DNA of 64,000 nucleotides, from the NCBI GenBank assembly GCA_943704425.1, contig CALSCP010001674.1:1-64000 (forward strand). Reading direction: 5' to 3'. Shown in pieces: positions 9,501 to 25,459 of the stretch. Position numbers and translations under genes: made by a program. The DNA comes from Ministeria vibrans ATCC 50519. Taxonomy: Eukaryota; Opisthokonta; Filasterea. How positions within the stretch are numbered: the first letter of the stretch is position 1; each line of letters starts with the position of its first letter. Below the pieces are notes generated by a model. That model had not been told where the DNA came from, did not search any database, and worked only from the letters and a program-made list of their open reading frames with translations.

Positions 9501-11853
9501 AATGTAGCCTGCGGCACAAACACATGTCCACGCGGACACATCGTCCAGACAAGTCGCAGCATTGAGACACGGCGACGACGCACAGTCGTCAATATTCACC
9601 TCACACACAGTGCCTGTGAATCCCGTCTGGCAGAAACACTGGAAGCCATCAATCGCATCGAGACAGCCACCGTCGTTGCTGCACGGCATCGAAGCACATT
9701 CGTCAATGTTCGTTTCGCATATATCGCCGGTGAAGCCGGCATGACAAGCACACACAAAACTGAGCACACCGTCCGCACACGAGGCTCCATTCAGGCAGGG
9801 GGTCGAATCACACTCGTTCACGTCCGCCTCACACATGACACCGGTCTTGCCTGCGGGACAGACACACGTGAAAAGACCTTGCTGATTCAAACACGTGCCA
9901 CCATTCTGACAGGGTGATGAGGCACACTCGTCCACTGCAAACAGACCCAGTTGACCAGACGCCTCGCTCGTTTCGCCACACGCTGCGTTGGTGGCGCACG
10001 TAAGTGCACGTCGTCGATTACCTGCAACATCATCCTCCTCAAGAAGCGCAACCCATTCCTGAGGCGACGACAACGGGCCTGCCAGGTAGACAGCAGCGTC
10101 TGCCGTCGGCGGCGTCGTGCCCGACGTGGTGGTCAGATGAATGAGGACGCTCGTCAGAAAAGACGAGCCGGCAAACAATGGCACATCAAAGTAATACACT
10201 TGCGCCTGTTCTACCACCGAATCGGCGGGCGCTGCGCGCGCATTAGCCAATAAAACGGTGCCCACAAGCATGGTCGCGTTGGTGTCGACAGCATCCACAG
10301 GTATGGTCACAGTCAGCGCCTGATAGACAAAGGTGCCGCCTTTGGGCGTGATCAGGAAGCCCGGCTGTTCGCAGAGCAGACCCAAGAAGCCGTAGGGACA
10401 GTCGCACGTGTGCGAGTTGATTCCGTCGTGACAGACTCCGCCATTCTGACAGGGCGATGAGTCACATTCGTCAATGTTCTCGTCGCACAATGCACCCGAG
10501 AATCCACTGGCGCACGTGCAGGAAAAGCCATCAACTTGCTCGACACACACGCCGCCGTTGGAGGAGCACGGTGACGAGACACACTCGTTGATTTCGACTG
10601 CACATAGCGAGCCGGAGAACCCCGATGCACATTGGCAAGCAAATTGACCCACGAGGTTGACACACGTGCCACCGTTGGTACACGGCGATGAAGTACACTC
10701 ATCAATGTCAATCTCGCAGTCGGTACCCGTGTAGGCAATGTCGCACGTACACAAGTAGCCATCCACAAGATTAGAACATGTCGCAGCATGCTGACACGGC
10801 GATGAAGCACATTCGTCAATCTCGTCCTGACACAGGCCGCCGGTGTAGCCCGAGGGGCAGTTGCACTCAAAGAGATTCACATTGTCAATGCAGACGCCTC
10901 CATTCGCACATGGCGACGAGAGACACTCATCAGTGTTCACTTCGCAGTGATCCCCTTCAAATCCAGGCTCACAAGTACACGAGTACCCGTTCACGAGATT
11001 CACACACGTCGCCAGATTCTTGCATGGCGACGACGCACACTCGTCCACTTCCGTCTGACACGCTGTACCCACAAACCCTGTTCCATCGCACACACACTCC
11101 CATCCTTTGATCGCATCAACACAGTTACCGCCATTCTCACAGGGCGATGAAAAGCACTATTCAAAATAAAATACTCATCAGCAAATTGAAAAAAGATCAC
11201 ACACACAAAATAATAATAACAATGGTTATTATTTTTCTTATATTAATAACGTATCGGATTACTTCGTCAATGTTGTTTGCGCACGTATCGCCGTCATAGC
11301 CGGGTACACAATCACAGAAAAATGCGTCAAAATTAGGTGTGGAACAAGTAGCGCCATTTTGACAGGGGCTGGACGCGCACTCGTCAACATCGCCGTCGCA
11401 CACGAGGCCCGTGTAGCCGCTTGCACACACACAACGGAACTTGTTTTCCTCATCAACACAGGTTGCACCGTTCTGACACGGCGCACTCAGGCAATCGTTG
11501 GTGGTCGACTCGCACTCGAGACCATAGAACGAAGTGGGACAAGTGCAGGTAAACTCGCCAGGCTGATTCTGGCTGCACGTGCCACCATTCGCACAGGGCA
11601 TCGACTCACACTCATTGATATCAATAACACATGTGCTGCCAGTGTAGCCTGTCGCACACGAACAGGTGTACGACTCGATGCCATCGTTGCAAGTGGCCCC
11701 ATTGGCGCACGGCGTCGACGCACAGTCATCAATGTTCTCAGAGCATTTGGCGCCAGAATAGCCTCCATCGCACTGGCACGTCCAACCATCAACATTGTTT
11801 TGGCACGTTCCATGTCCCGTACACGGCGACGATGCGCACTGGAACAAAGGACA

Positions 11854-11885
<32 letters not shown>

Positions 11886-14800
11886 AAAAAAAAAAAGATA
11901 AATCGATGGTGCAGTATGCTTTTGTTGGCAGAGTGCAGTGGTATTTACCTCATCAATGTCAGACTCACATGAAACACCTGTGTATCCATTGGTACAGGCA
12001 CACGTGTACTTGTCGACTCCGTCGGTACACACACCTCCATTGTGACAAGGAGAAGAGGCACACTATTAAAGAAGAAGTAAAGTGAAAAAAAAAAATATGA
12101 TGGTGTTTTCAACAGAAATATAATTGGAATTTGTAGGGAAATGAATAAAATAATTATGAAAATTAGTATACCTCATCAATGTTGACTTCACAACGCGAAT
12201 TGGTATAACCAAAAGAACAGGTGCAGCTGTATCCATCGAGTGCATCGACGCAGGTGCCGCCGTTCTGGCACGGGCTGGAGGCACACTCATCAATATTGGA
12301 TTCGCACAGGACACCCGTGCGACCGGCCTGGCACGAGCAGGTGAAGGAGTTTGTTCCGTCCACACAGGGCGCAGTGTGCTGACAGGGAGACGAGGCACAC
12401 TCGTCAATGTTGATATCGCACAGGGCACTTGTGAATCCTGCAGCACACGCACACGAAAATGCATTGAAGGTGTCCAGGCACGAGGCGCCGTTTTGACAGG
12501 GTGAGGACGCACACTCGTCCATGTCGGTGGAGCACGTTGCGTCTGAGTAGCCAGCAGCACACGTACACTCGTAGGTGGAGGAGTCGATAACGACGCACGT
12601 GCCTCCATTGAGACAGGGTGATGCGACGCATGGATCGATGGTTGACTCGCAGAGTGAGCCGGTGTGTGAAGGAGGACACTGGCACGTGAAGTAGAACAAG
12701 AAAAATTGCTTGTTTTCGCATGTTCCACCGTTCTGACAGGGCGAACTAATGCAAGGCTGGCTATTTCCGAGGCACTGGGAGCCATAATACGGCGAAGGAC
12801 AGTCGCATTGCCAACCACAGGCGTAACGACGACGATCGCTATCGTCGTTACACTGCTTTATGGAACAGATGCCACCGTTGGCGCAGGGGTTTGAGGCACA
12901 GTCTGTCTCGGTGGCACACGTGGAACCTGTGTAGCCACTGACGCAGTTGCATGTGTAACCGTTGGGTGCGCCAGAAGAGAAGGTGTGGGAGCAAGTCCCT
13001 CCGTTGCGACAAGGGTTACTTGCGCACAGAGAGGAGTATTGACACTCATCGCCAATGAAGGAGCCGGTGCAGGCACACGTGTAGCCACACGTAGCTGTGT
13101 CGCTGCCAGTGCAAAAAGTCAGGGAGCAAGCGGCGCCATTCTGACATGGGTTACTTGCGCAGCTATCAATGGTGGCGCACGAAGCGCCGGTGAAGCCAGC
13201 GGGACAAACACAGGTGGTGTCGAGGCCATTCCCAGCAACCGAACACACACCGCCATTCTGACATAGATTGGCAGTGGTCGCTTGCACACGATCGATGGGC
13301 GTGTTGCACTCATTTCCGGTGGCCACCGAGATGTTGAGGGTAGCGGCAGTGGACCACTCGAGACCGAGCTCCGTGGAGAAGCACGCCTTGGGGTTGTCGA
13401 CGAAGGTGAAGCCGCCGGTGATGGAGGTGATGCCATCGGCGTCCGTGATGGTTGCCAGGTCGGCGTTGTTCTTGATGAAGATGGGAAAGCAGGAGCAAGC
13501 GGATGAGCCGGTAATCTGCGTGACACTTTCGAGACCCTTGAGCGTCGTCAACTTGGCATTGTTGATAATCTCGAGGCAGGACAGCTTGCCCGACGCGATT
13601 GCACCAAGCACTCCCTCCAATGAGGTGAGATCAGGGTTGGACAAGACATACACCCCATCGGTGATAGTGCACGACGCCGCCAGCGCAACGTTGAGCAACG
13701 ATGGGTTATTGAAAAGATGGTAGGCGCCGCCAATGAACTGCACCTTGGAGAGAGAGGCACTTGTCACGCGTGCATTGTTGATTATCTTGAGGTCACCATG
13801 GACCGTGTCGAGTGCCGGCAGAGCATTCAAGTTGGTCCACCGGTCAACCGAGTCGATAATGAGGTCACCACCCACCGTGGTGAGTTTGGAGAGGGTGCCC
13901 GACTGGAATCCGTTCGACGACGACATGTACAGTGTGCCACCAACATTGGCAATATTAGAGAACTGTCAAGCGAAACAAAACAAAAATTCAAAACAAAAAC
14001 GGTTCCTCCAGGGGTGTTTGAGAGCGATTGATTAATTATTATTATTATTACCTTTGAGATGTCGTCCCAGTCAAGATTGGAAGGACCCATTGAGAGGTCA
14101 CCGGCGACGTTGGACAGCAATGGAGTGTCCATGTTGTCGAAATCGGGATTGGCAGAGACCAAGAAATTGCCCCCGATAGAGGTGAGCTTTTCGAGCTTGA
14201 TGTTGCGTAGCTGACCGTTATTGACAAAGGCAGCCCCCAAGCTCAGAGTGGGGACATCTGAGGCCTGGTAGGTGACAAGGTCGGGGCAGTTGATGAGAGC
14301 CATGCCGCCGACACTGGTGAGACTGCCGAAGTCGAGGGAGTTGAGCTGATTGTTGTTGGTCAAGTTGAGCCAGCCGCCGACGGAGACAAGGTCGTCAAGA
14401 TTGGCTGTGCGCAAATCGGCGTTGCCCGAGACGACCAGATCTCCTCCGACGAATTTGATGGACTCGAGAAAGTCGAGATCGCGCCCACTGCCACTTGTCA
14501 TTGTGGGCACAAAGATCTACACACATGATTAATGGGTTGACTCTTGTGAGAATCGGCGGCGGCGAGATGCACAAACGAACGAGAAGAGAGCGAAAAATAA
14601 AAAATGCACTACGGAAATTTTTGGATGTCACACTCAACGCGTTCTTCCTATGGCGGCAGCAATGCGAGCGTATGAGGGCATTAAGAACACCGACTATGAG
14701 GTTCGCATTCGACTTTGTGGCGTCCGTGAGTGCAGGACAGTGTCACATTGCGACTTTTGGGTCTGTGAACTTTGCGGGTTGAACAAAATTCCCTCAGCTG

Positions 14801-15168
14801 CTGAAACAGTGAGGCGAAGAAGGACGGAGAAAAGGAGGTGGGAGAGACGAAGGCCTTGAATGGGGATGAGAATGTCGAGTGCGCAGCGAGAAAGACGAGC
14901 GGGAAGGGGAAACGGCAGACGACTTTGCGGTAAGAGCGATGTCCATATGACTTACAAGAACGTCACCGGTGACGGTGACTGCATCGATATCGGCAACAAG
15001 ATCGTCTCTGACTGAGCTTGAGACAGGCACATTGACGATGAGATCGCCGGTAATCGTCACACAGTTATCGATAGTGTTCACATTGTGTGACCATACTCCG
15101 CCTTCGCAAGCGCCCCGAACGACCGACGGCACGACCATAAGGGCCAGCAGTGCCAAGATCAAGTGCAT
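6521..15168 (-). CDS. Receptor tyrosine kinase: L domains, ~29 EGF repeats, incomplete kinase domain
   Basis: Exons 14956-15168, 14052-14516, 12172-13962, 11949-12062, 11263-11838, 6853-11156, 6691-6772 and 6545-6625 join in phase to about 2,540 residues. Order: signal peptide (MHLILALLALMVVPSVVRGA); receptor-L repeats to ~450; about 29 EGF modules, many of calcium-binding DEC type, interrupted at ~1316-1450 by a non-EGF module; a membrane span near 1740-1765 followed by RRRRRERR; a cytoplasmic ~24-residue repeat array (~1880-2105); a tyrosine-rich stretch with three YVN sites; then the kinase (GKGEFGKV, VAVKTL, FVHRD, LAARN, VADFGLSR). HRDLAARN is specific for holozoan receptor tyrosine kinases. 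After DFGLSRMTDV no C-lobe (APE, DxWxxG) can be found; without further splicing translation adds VNVQNIL and stops at 6521. An in-frame ATG at 15243 lies upstream, but the signal peptide favours 15168. Confidence 0.85.
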
Positions 15169-15284
15169 TCGGAAGCAGACTTGGAAAGACAAGATAAATT
15201 TATGACGGACATCCGACTGTGAACTGTGAACTGTCTTATTCATAACTCGATCGTAAAATCGACTTACTTTTTTTTTTTGTTATC
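15169..15284. promoter_or_regulatory. Short bidirectional promoter, receptor kinase / METTL17
   Basis: Only 116 bases separate the two diverging start codons. The stretch holds a direct repeat (ACTGTGAACTGTGAACTGT) and an eleven-base T run before the METTL17 start. No TATA box is evident. Confidence 0.45.
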
Positions 15285-17516
15285 ATGTCAAAGTTTATCA
15301 AGTCGCTAAGCTCGTACAAGAGCGCCTTTCTCGTACAAGATTTGATGAGGCAAAGCGCGGTGTCGTAAATAACGCTTCGTCTTGCTCGTTGTTGTTTCAG
15401 GGCGCTGATCTACGCCGGGCGGGGCGCTTTGATCGCGGCACAATCAAGATGCCATTGGCGTACGACGACACATACATGCTCACACAGACACGCTCACCCG
15501 CAATCACTTTTTTTTTTTTTTTTTTTTTTTTCTATGTTCTCCTCATGGGATGTAATATCATAATAATAATACGATGTAGATTGTACTTTCGCACTCAGCG
15601 TCTGCTGGCGACGTACGACGGCACACAGCTGCGTGAAGACTCGGCAGCGCTGATGGACGCCATCAACCATCGTCGCGTGTACGCTCAGAGGCCCATGTCG
15701 CTGCTGTTGCCCGAGTCGGTGATGCTGCGCAGTGAGGCGAAACGTCTGAAACAGGCGGCGCATCAAAGTGTTCGCGACGAGAAGCTGAAGCGAGACGAGC
15801 GGGGAGCGTTCAAGGCACGACAGCGCGCCGAGAGGGAGCGTCTGCCCAAAGGGATAGTGGGCGAAGAGGAAGATGAAGAAGAGAAGGGCAAAGGGGGAGC
15901 AGAGGAGGAGGAGGAGGAGGACAACCAGCGGCAAGTGGTGGCGACGGTGACGTCGGGATCCGCCGCGAGTGAGGCGCTCGTGTCTCGCGAAGACCTCAAA
16001 GAGATTGTACACAGTACGTTGAGCAAACGCCTGGATACGCGTGCGATGCAGACGATCCGGTATGGTCGCCGTGAGAGCATTGCCTACCTGGCGGAGCGCA
16101 TGAACAATTGCTATGGCGCCACCTACAGAGTGTTGCACGACCTTTCGGCGCTACTGCCGGATCTGCAGCCTGACCGAGTGCTCGACTTTGGGTCGGGTCT
16201 TGGCTCGACAGTGTGGGCGGTGCGCGAGGCGTTTGGGAGGCGTCTGGACGAGCGCACATTCACACTGGTGGACACGTCGGAAGCCATGAATGAACTGTGC
16301 AATGTGATGCTCAAGGGACCAAAGCAGGCGCTAGTGGACGCACAGACGGCAAAGCTCGCCTCTCCTCGCGGCCGAGTTTACCGCGACGAAGCCGTTGACG
16401 ACGCCGGCGACCTCACCAAGGGTGTCTCGTACAGCCGCTTCCTCCCGCTCGGCAGCGAATGGATGCGCCACTTTGACTTGGTGGTGTCGGGCCAATCATT
16501 GTCAGAACTGCCCTCTATCAAAATGAAAGTGCTCGTTCTGCGCGCACTTTGGAATGCCACTCGTGACTCCCTCGTGATCATTGAGCCGGGCACCAAAGAG
16601 GGTCATGACAATGTTCTCTTTGCCCGCAATATGATCGTCAATCACTTTCACTTGGGCAAAAAGGACAAAGTGGATTCGGGCCATATTGTCGCTCCAGTAA
16701 AACACACTAAGCACACACTAAGCACACCGAATCATGACAATGTTTACTGATTGTGTGTTTTAGTGTCCGCATTCAATGGAGTGTCCCTTGGCTAATACTC
16801 CAATGGGCTGTGTGTTTGGATACCAAGTGAACGCGACAGAGAGACAGGTTAGACTAGACTACCATATATATATAATTATATATGTATATAAACTAACGCG
16901 GGACTTTCTTATCTGTGAATGCGTGACTATGTGTGTGTAGACGATGACAAGAACTGTGAAGAGTCAAGGACACAAAGTGGACCATTATTCATACGTGGTG
17001 TTGCGAAAGAATGAGGCAGACACGGGCGTTCGTCCAGAGACTCCCTTGCGCGATTCTGATGGTATGTTTTTATAGATGTATATGTTGTGAGAGAGAGTGT
17101 GTGTGTATGTGTGTGGTGGTGGTGGTGGTGGTGGAAATGTGTTCATGTGTGTCGTTGTAGTGAGTCGCCTTGTGAAGCACGCGCCTGACCGTCGGCGCGC
17201 TCATATTGAGATGAAGCTGTGTACGCCAGAGGGTGCGCTTGAGTCGCGTACGTTGACGTCGCAACAGGATGGTGCTTTGCTGTGGTCTGATGCGCGTCGA
17301 AGACATGTGGGTGATCTGTGGAGTCCTCGACTGGCTGAGCTCGCTGAGGGGCCCCGACGAGATCGCTTTAATCGATGGCAGGAGAATGATGATGGGGAGG
17401 AGGAGGAAGAGGAGGAGATGGCGGAGGAGACGGTCGAAGAGGAAGTTGTGAAGCCAAAAAGACTGCTGAGTCGTCGTGAGCGACTTCGTAATATTCGCAG
17501 GGGAGGAACATCGTAA
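15285..17516 (+). CDS. METTL17: METTL17 / Rsm22, mitochondrial small-subunit ribosome assembly factor
   Basis: Exons 15285-15359, 15401-15459, 15580-16696, 16764-16847, 16941-17061 and 17161-17516 join in phase to 603 residues. The Rossmann-fold methyltransferase core shows in RVLDFGSGLGSTVWAVREAF followed by LVDTSEAMNELC. After it comes CPHSMECPLANTPMGC, and later MKLCTPEG; together these place four cysteines as in the iron-sulfur-binding METTL17/Rsm22 family. The protein acts in mitochondria on the small ribosomal subunit and is needed for mitochondrial translation. The long frame reads through a 120-base insert with 24-25 T; I treat it as an intron because GTACGA (15460) and TGTAG (15579) flank it in phase. 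An acidic insert (~EEEDEEEKGKG) and a C-terminal acidic/basic tail are lineage extras. Confidence 0.88.
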
Positions 17517-17778
17517 TAATGTTTTATTATTATTATTATTATTATATTCTGACTGTGTTTTTGCGTGGCGACTGTATCATAATAAATGGGTTGTAAATTA
17601 TTATTATTATTCGATTCGGATATAATTACTTGATTCATGTTTTACAATTTTCTGCGATCACGTGCGGAAGACGAAAAATGATATTGTAATATTTTTAATT
17701 ATTCTTCGTATGATTGATTAACATTCGCTCGATTTGAGTTGCATAAATGATAATTAATTTGCATTTTTTTTTCACATA
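17517..17778. other. Intergenic, AT-rich
   Basis: 262 bases holding the METTL17 3' region (several TTATTATT runs and AATAAA at 17580-17585) and the 5' region of the Kelch receptor kinase. I see no gene, RNA or clear promoter box. Confidence 0.6.
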
Positions 17779-22437
<4,659 letters not shown>

Positions 22438-22626
22438 TAATAATGAAGATATTATGTAGAATTGTCATGATTGATGTGTGTATTACTATTATTATCCTTC
22501 TGTATCTGAGATGAGTACGCTATCAATTTTATTATTTTAATTTAATATTTTTATTGCTCTTGATTTTCTATTAAATTATTGATTTTTATTTTTTTTGTTA
22601 CACATTATTTTTATTAATAATTATTG

Positions 22627-24485
22627 ATGTCTGTGATCCTCCACTTGGACCTTGATTGCTACTATGCTCAAGTGGAGGAGCAGCGCCTCGGACTCACCGT
22701 GCGTTTCTGTGTTGTGTTGCTCGTCGCTTTCGCGTCTTCACTTTGCTTGACTCTCTCTCCCTCTCTCTTTGTAGGGAAGTGGTCGACCACTGGCCGTGCT
22801 GCAGTGGTCCAATTTGATCGCGGTAAACTACGAGGCGAAGAAATGCGGTGTAAAGCGCTCGGTGACGGCGGAGGAGGCGCGAAAGCTTTGCTCCGACATT
22901 GTTCTTGCGCACGTCGCGACTCTTACCGCCGGTGACACGCGCCCCGTCTATCGTGAGGCTCACCAGGTCGACATCACGACACACAAGGCATCGCTTGATT
23001 CGTACCGCGCTGCATCGGCTCGCATCATGGCTCTGATTGCGGCCGAGGGGTACCTGTTTCAACGGGCGGGCACCGACGAGTGCTTTTTGGATGTGACCAC
23101 CAAGGCACGCGCCATGGCCGCAGCAGAGGCGGGCAAGCCGTGTGACTGGACCGACTTGGGTTTGGTGTTGGGTGAGGCGGGCCACGAGTTGCCTGAAGGC
23201 AAAGGAATGGAAGAAGAGGACGACGACGAGGAAGGGGTCGAGGTTGACAGTCCTGACGACGACGACGCCGCCAACGAGACCAACGATGGAGAGGAGGAGG
23301 ACATGCCCGAAGAGGAGACTGATCGAGTTGAAGTAGACGAGGCCAACGATGCTCTAATGCGAGCGGGGGCCGTCATTGCGAGCCAAATTCGCGCCAAATT
23401 GTGGAACAACCTCAAATTTCGCGCTTCGGCTGGCATTGCGCCCAACAAGCTCCTTGCAAAGCTAGGATCAGCTTTGAACAAGCCCAATGGACAGGCTGTG
23501 GTTCGTTTGGCGTACGCGCCTATCCTGCTGCGCCAAACGCGACTGCGCAAGATTCCACAATTGGGTGGGAAGTTGGGGAGTCTGGTGGAAAAGCATTTTG
23601 GTGTGGGCATCATGGCGGGTGATGCGGCACTGCAGAGTCGCTCAAGAGGGCAAATGCGTGCCATTCTGGGAGAAGATGCAGGATCGTTTGTCTACAATGC
23701 AGGTAAAGGAACGGAATGATAATGCCCAGCTCATGAAAATGCAATACTAACGTAATATTGTAGTGCGCGGAATTGGATCGACGAAGGTGAAGGAGAACGA
23801 CAAGGTGAAGAGCATTATGGCAGCGAAAAACGTGGGGAAGAAGGTGGACACGCGTGTGCAGATGGTGCCGTGGCTGGACATGCTTGCGGTGGAGGTTGGA
23901 ATGCGGTGTGCAGCAGATGAGAGTGTGTATGGGCGTCGGGCGCTGCGTCTCAATGTGTACTTTCGACATGCGAGCAAGACTTCGTCTCGGGGGTGTCGTA
24001 TGCCTGGTTTGAATGCATATGGGTGTGGAGAAGCCATTGCGCGTGCGGCACGTGCAGTGCTGGAGCAAGTTCCGGATGCAGAGCTGTTCCCCTGTGGCTG
24101 GCTTGCTCTCTCTGCGTCGCAATTTGTGGATGTGGCACATGGAAAGGCTTCAATTGAGCACTTTTTTGCGGGTGGTAGTGGTGACAAGCAGACGGAGGGT
24201 GGAGAGCAGCCTTGCGTTGGTGGTGAGGAAGGCAGTCGCTGTGGCGAGTGTGGTGCGACGGTGCCCTTAGGGGCCGAACAGGAGCACTCGGACATGCACA
24301 TGGCACGCAATCTGCTGCGGCAGGAGCGACAGGACCGGCTCAAGCGTGCCCGTCCAGTGTCGAGCAGTGACAAAAGCAAAGGAGGGCGAGGTGGTGGTGG
24401 CGGTGGAGCGTCCGTGTCCTCATCATCGTCTTCCGCTCCGAAGCGACCATGCATTGAGAATTTCTTTAAAAAGAAAGGCGTGTAA
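22627..24485 (+). CDS. POLH: DNA polymerase eta (Y-family translesion polymerase)
   Basis: Exons 22627-22698, 22775-23702 and 23764-24485 join in phase to 573 residues. Metal-binding carboxylates are visible in HLDLDCYYAQVE (Asp8) and GTDECFLDVT. GSGRPLAVLQWSNLIAVNYE and GIAPNKLLAKLGS are typical of the eta/Rad30 branch. Pol eta inserts bases opposite UV cyclobutane dimers at stalled forks. The C-terminus has a UBZ finger (CGECGATVPL then HSDMHMARN) for ubiquitinated PCNA, and ends CIENFFKKKGV, a PIP-like PCNA box; a second PIP-like SIEHFF lies before the UBZ. A very acidic insert of about 50 residues (EEEDDDEEGVEVDSPDDDD and following) interrupts the palm/finger region and is probably a surface loop. 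The start is the first ATG and begins right at the conserved N-terminus. Confidence 0.93.
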
Positions 24486-24685
24486 AACTGAAACGGTGTA
24501 CAATTAAGTTTCAAAATGATTTGTCTAGCGAGGTGAATAATTATAATAATAATAATAATAAATTTATTGGTACCATATTCAAAGATTAACAGCGCTTGTT
24601 CCGCCTTGATTTTTTTTGTTTCGTTCAACATTGACGAACTACTTTGAATACATCTTCTTCTTACTAAACTGATTATTTTTATGAA

Positions 24686-24850
24686 AAGTGTGGATTCCTA
24701 GGATTATTATATGAAAAGTGTGGATTCTCGATTATTATATAAAAGTGTGGATTCTATGGATTATTATATGAAAAGTGTGGATTCTATGGATTATTATATG
24801 AAAAAGGTGTATTCTATGGATTATTATATGAAAAGTGTGGATTCTACTCG
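24686..24850. repeat. 30-base minisatellite
   Basis: Six adjoining copies, some shortened by 2-3 bases, of a unit close to ATGAAAAGTGTGGATTCTAT followed by GGATTATTAT. Variants carry CCTAGG, TCG or ACTCGG in place of TATGG. There are no spacers. One frame is open through several copies and would encode a MKSVDS-type repeat, but nothing suggests it is translated. Confidence 0.85.
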
Positions 24851-25094
24851 GTGTTATTTTAATATAAATACATATAAAAGTATCGGACTCAAATTTAATC
24901 AAATATAAAGTGGAATTTCGGTTTGATTTGATATCAACGATGTCAGAATGGGAGAGAGAACAGCTGCAACAACACACGATGTTAGTGGTTATTTCGTAGG
25001 TGATCCCTGTCTGTTAACGTTGTTGCAATTGAACAACAAAATGTCTGATGTGGCACAATAAGGTATAATATAGCTATAAATCATAGACCCTCAA

Positions 25095-25128
25095 ACCCCT
25101 GGGATTCCCCCGGGAGATCCCAGAGGGT
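25095..25128. other. GC-rich hairpin in AT-rich intergenic DNA
   Basis: CTGGGAT (25099-25105) pairs with ATCCCAG (25117-25123). The stem extends outward by ACCC/GGGT with one bulged A and inward by TCCC/GGGA, leaving a very small loop. Its GC-rich stem stands out from the surrounding sequence. It could be a small-RNA stem, a mobile-element end or a chance palindrome. Confidence 0.5.
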
Positions 25129-25459
25129 ATTAATAGCAAAGTCGCAAACTACATGTTACCATGCATGGACGGCTACATATTAAAATCTGGTTCGATGGTT
25201 TGTCCGCCTGTAGGAATGACAATCTCCCGCAAATGACAGAACAGACAACGATGAACGAGGCACGAGCTAAGGTACATTATTATTTATTAACACATAACAG
25301 ACAACATCACAACAACAACGCAACCATGCATGGTCGCAAAAATAAAATCGGGAATATCCCATTATCTAAATTACTCGGAACCCAAAATAGGTTACTTTTG
25401 TCAACCTTTTCCTATCAGCTAAAATCAAATTAAAAAAATCACAATAATTTTCTCTTTCC

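Larger units (their letters stand above)
24486..25459. other. Gene-free 974-base stretch
   Basis: Between polymerase eta and the ANKRD13-like gene I find no convincing gene, tRNA or transposon coding sequence. It holds an (AAT)n run near 24541-24560, a 30-base minisatellite (24686-24850), a hairpin (25095-25128) and otherwise AT-rich sequence. The short open frames are products of the repeat or of chance. It is the largest non-genic gap in the window. Confidence 0.6.

Noticed and set aside
14519..14955. Separate plus-strand gene within the first receptor intron
   Set aside because: Short frames overlap here, but none has homology, and the interval is cleanly bounded by GTAAGT and TGTAG on the minus strand.
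24686..24850. CRISPR-like array
   Set aside because: The units adjoin directly with no unique spacers, and this is eukaryotic nuclear DNA.
24711..24908. Small gene encoding a MKSVDS repeat
   Set aside because: The frame exists only because a 30-base tandem repeat is a multiple of three. Units with indels break it, and no start context or homology supports it.
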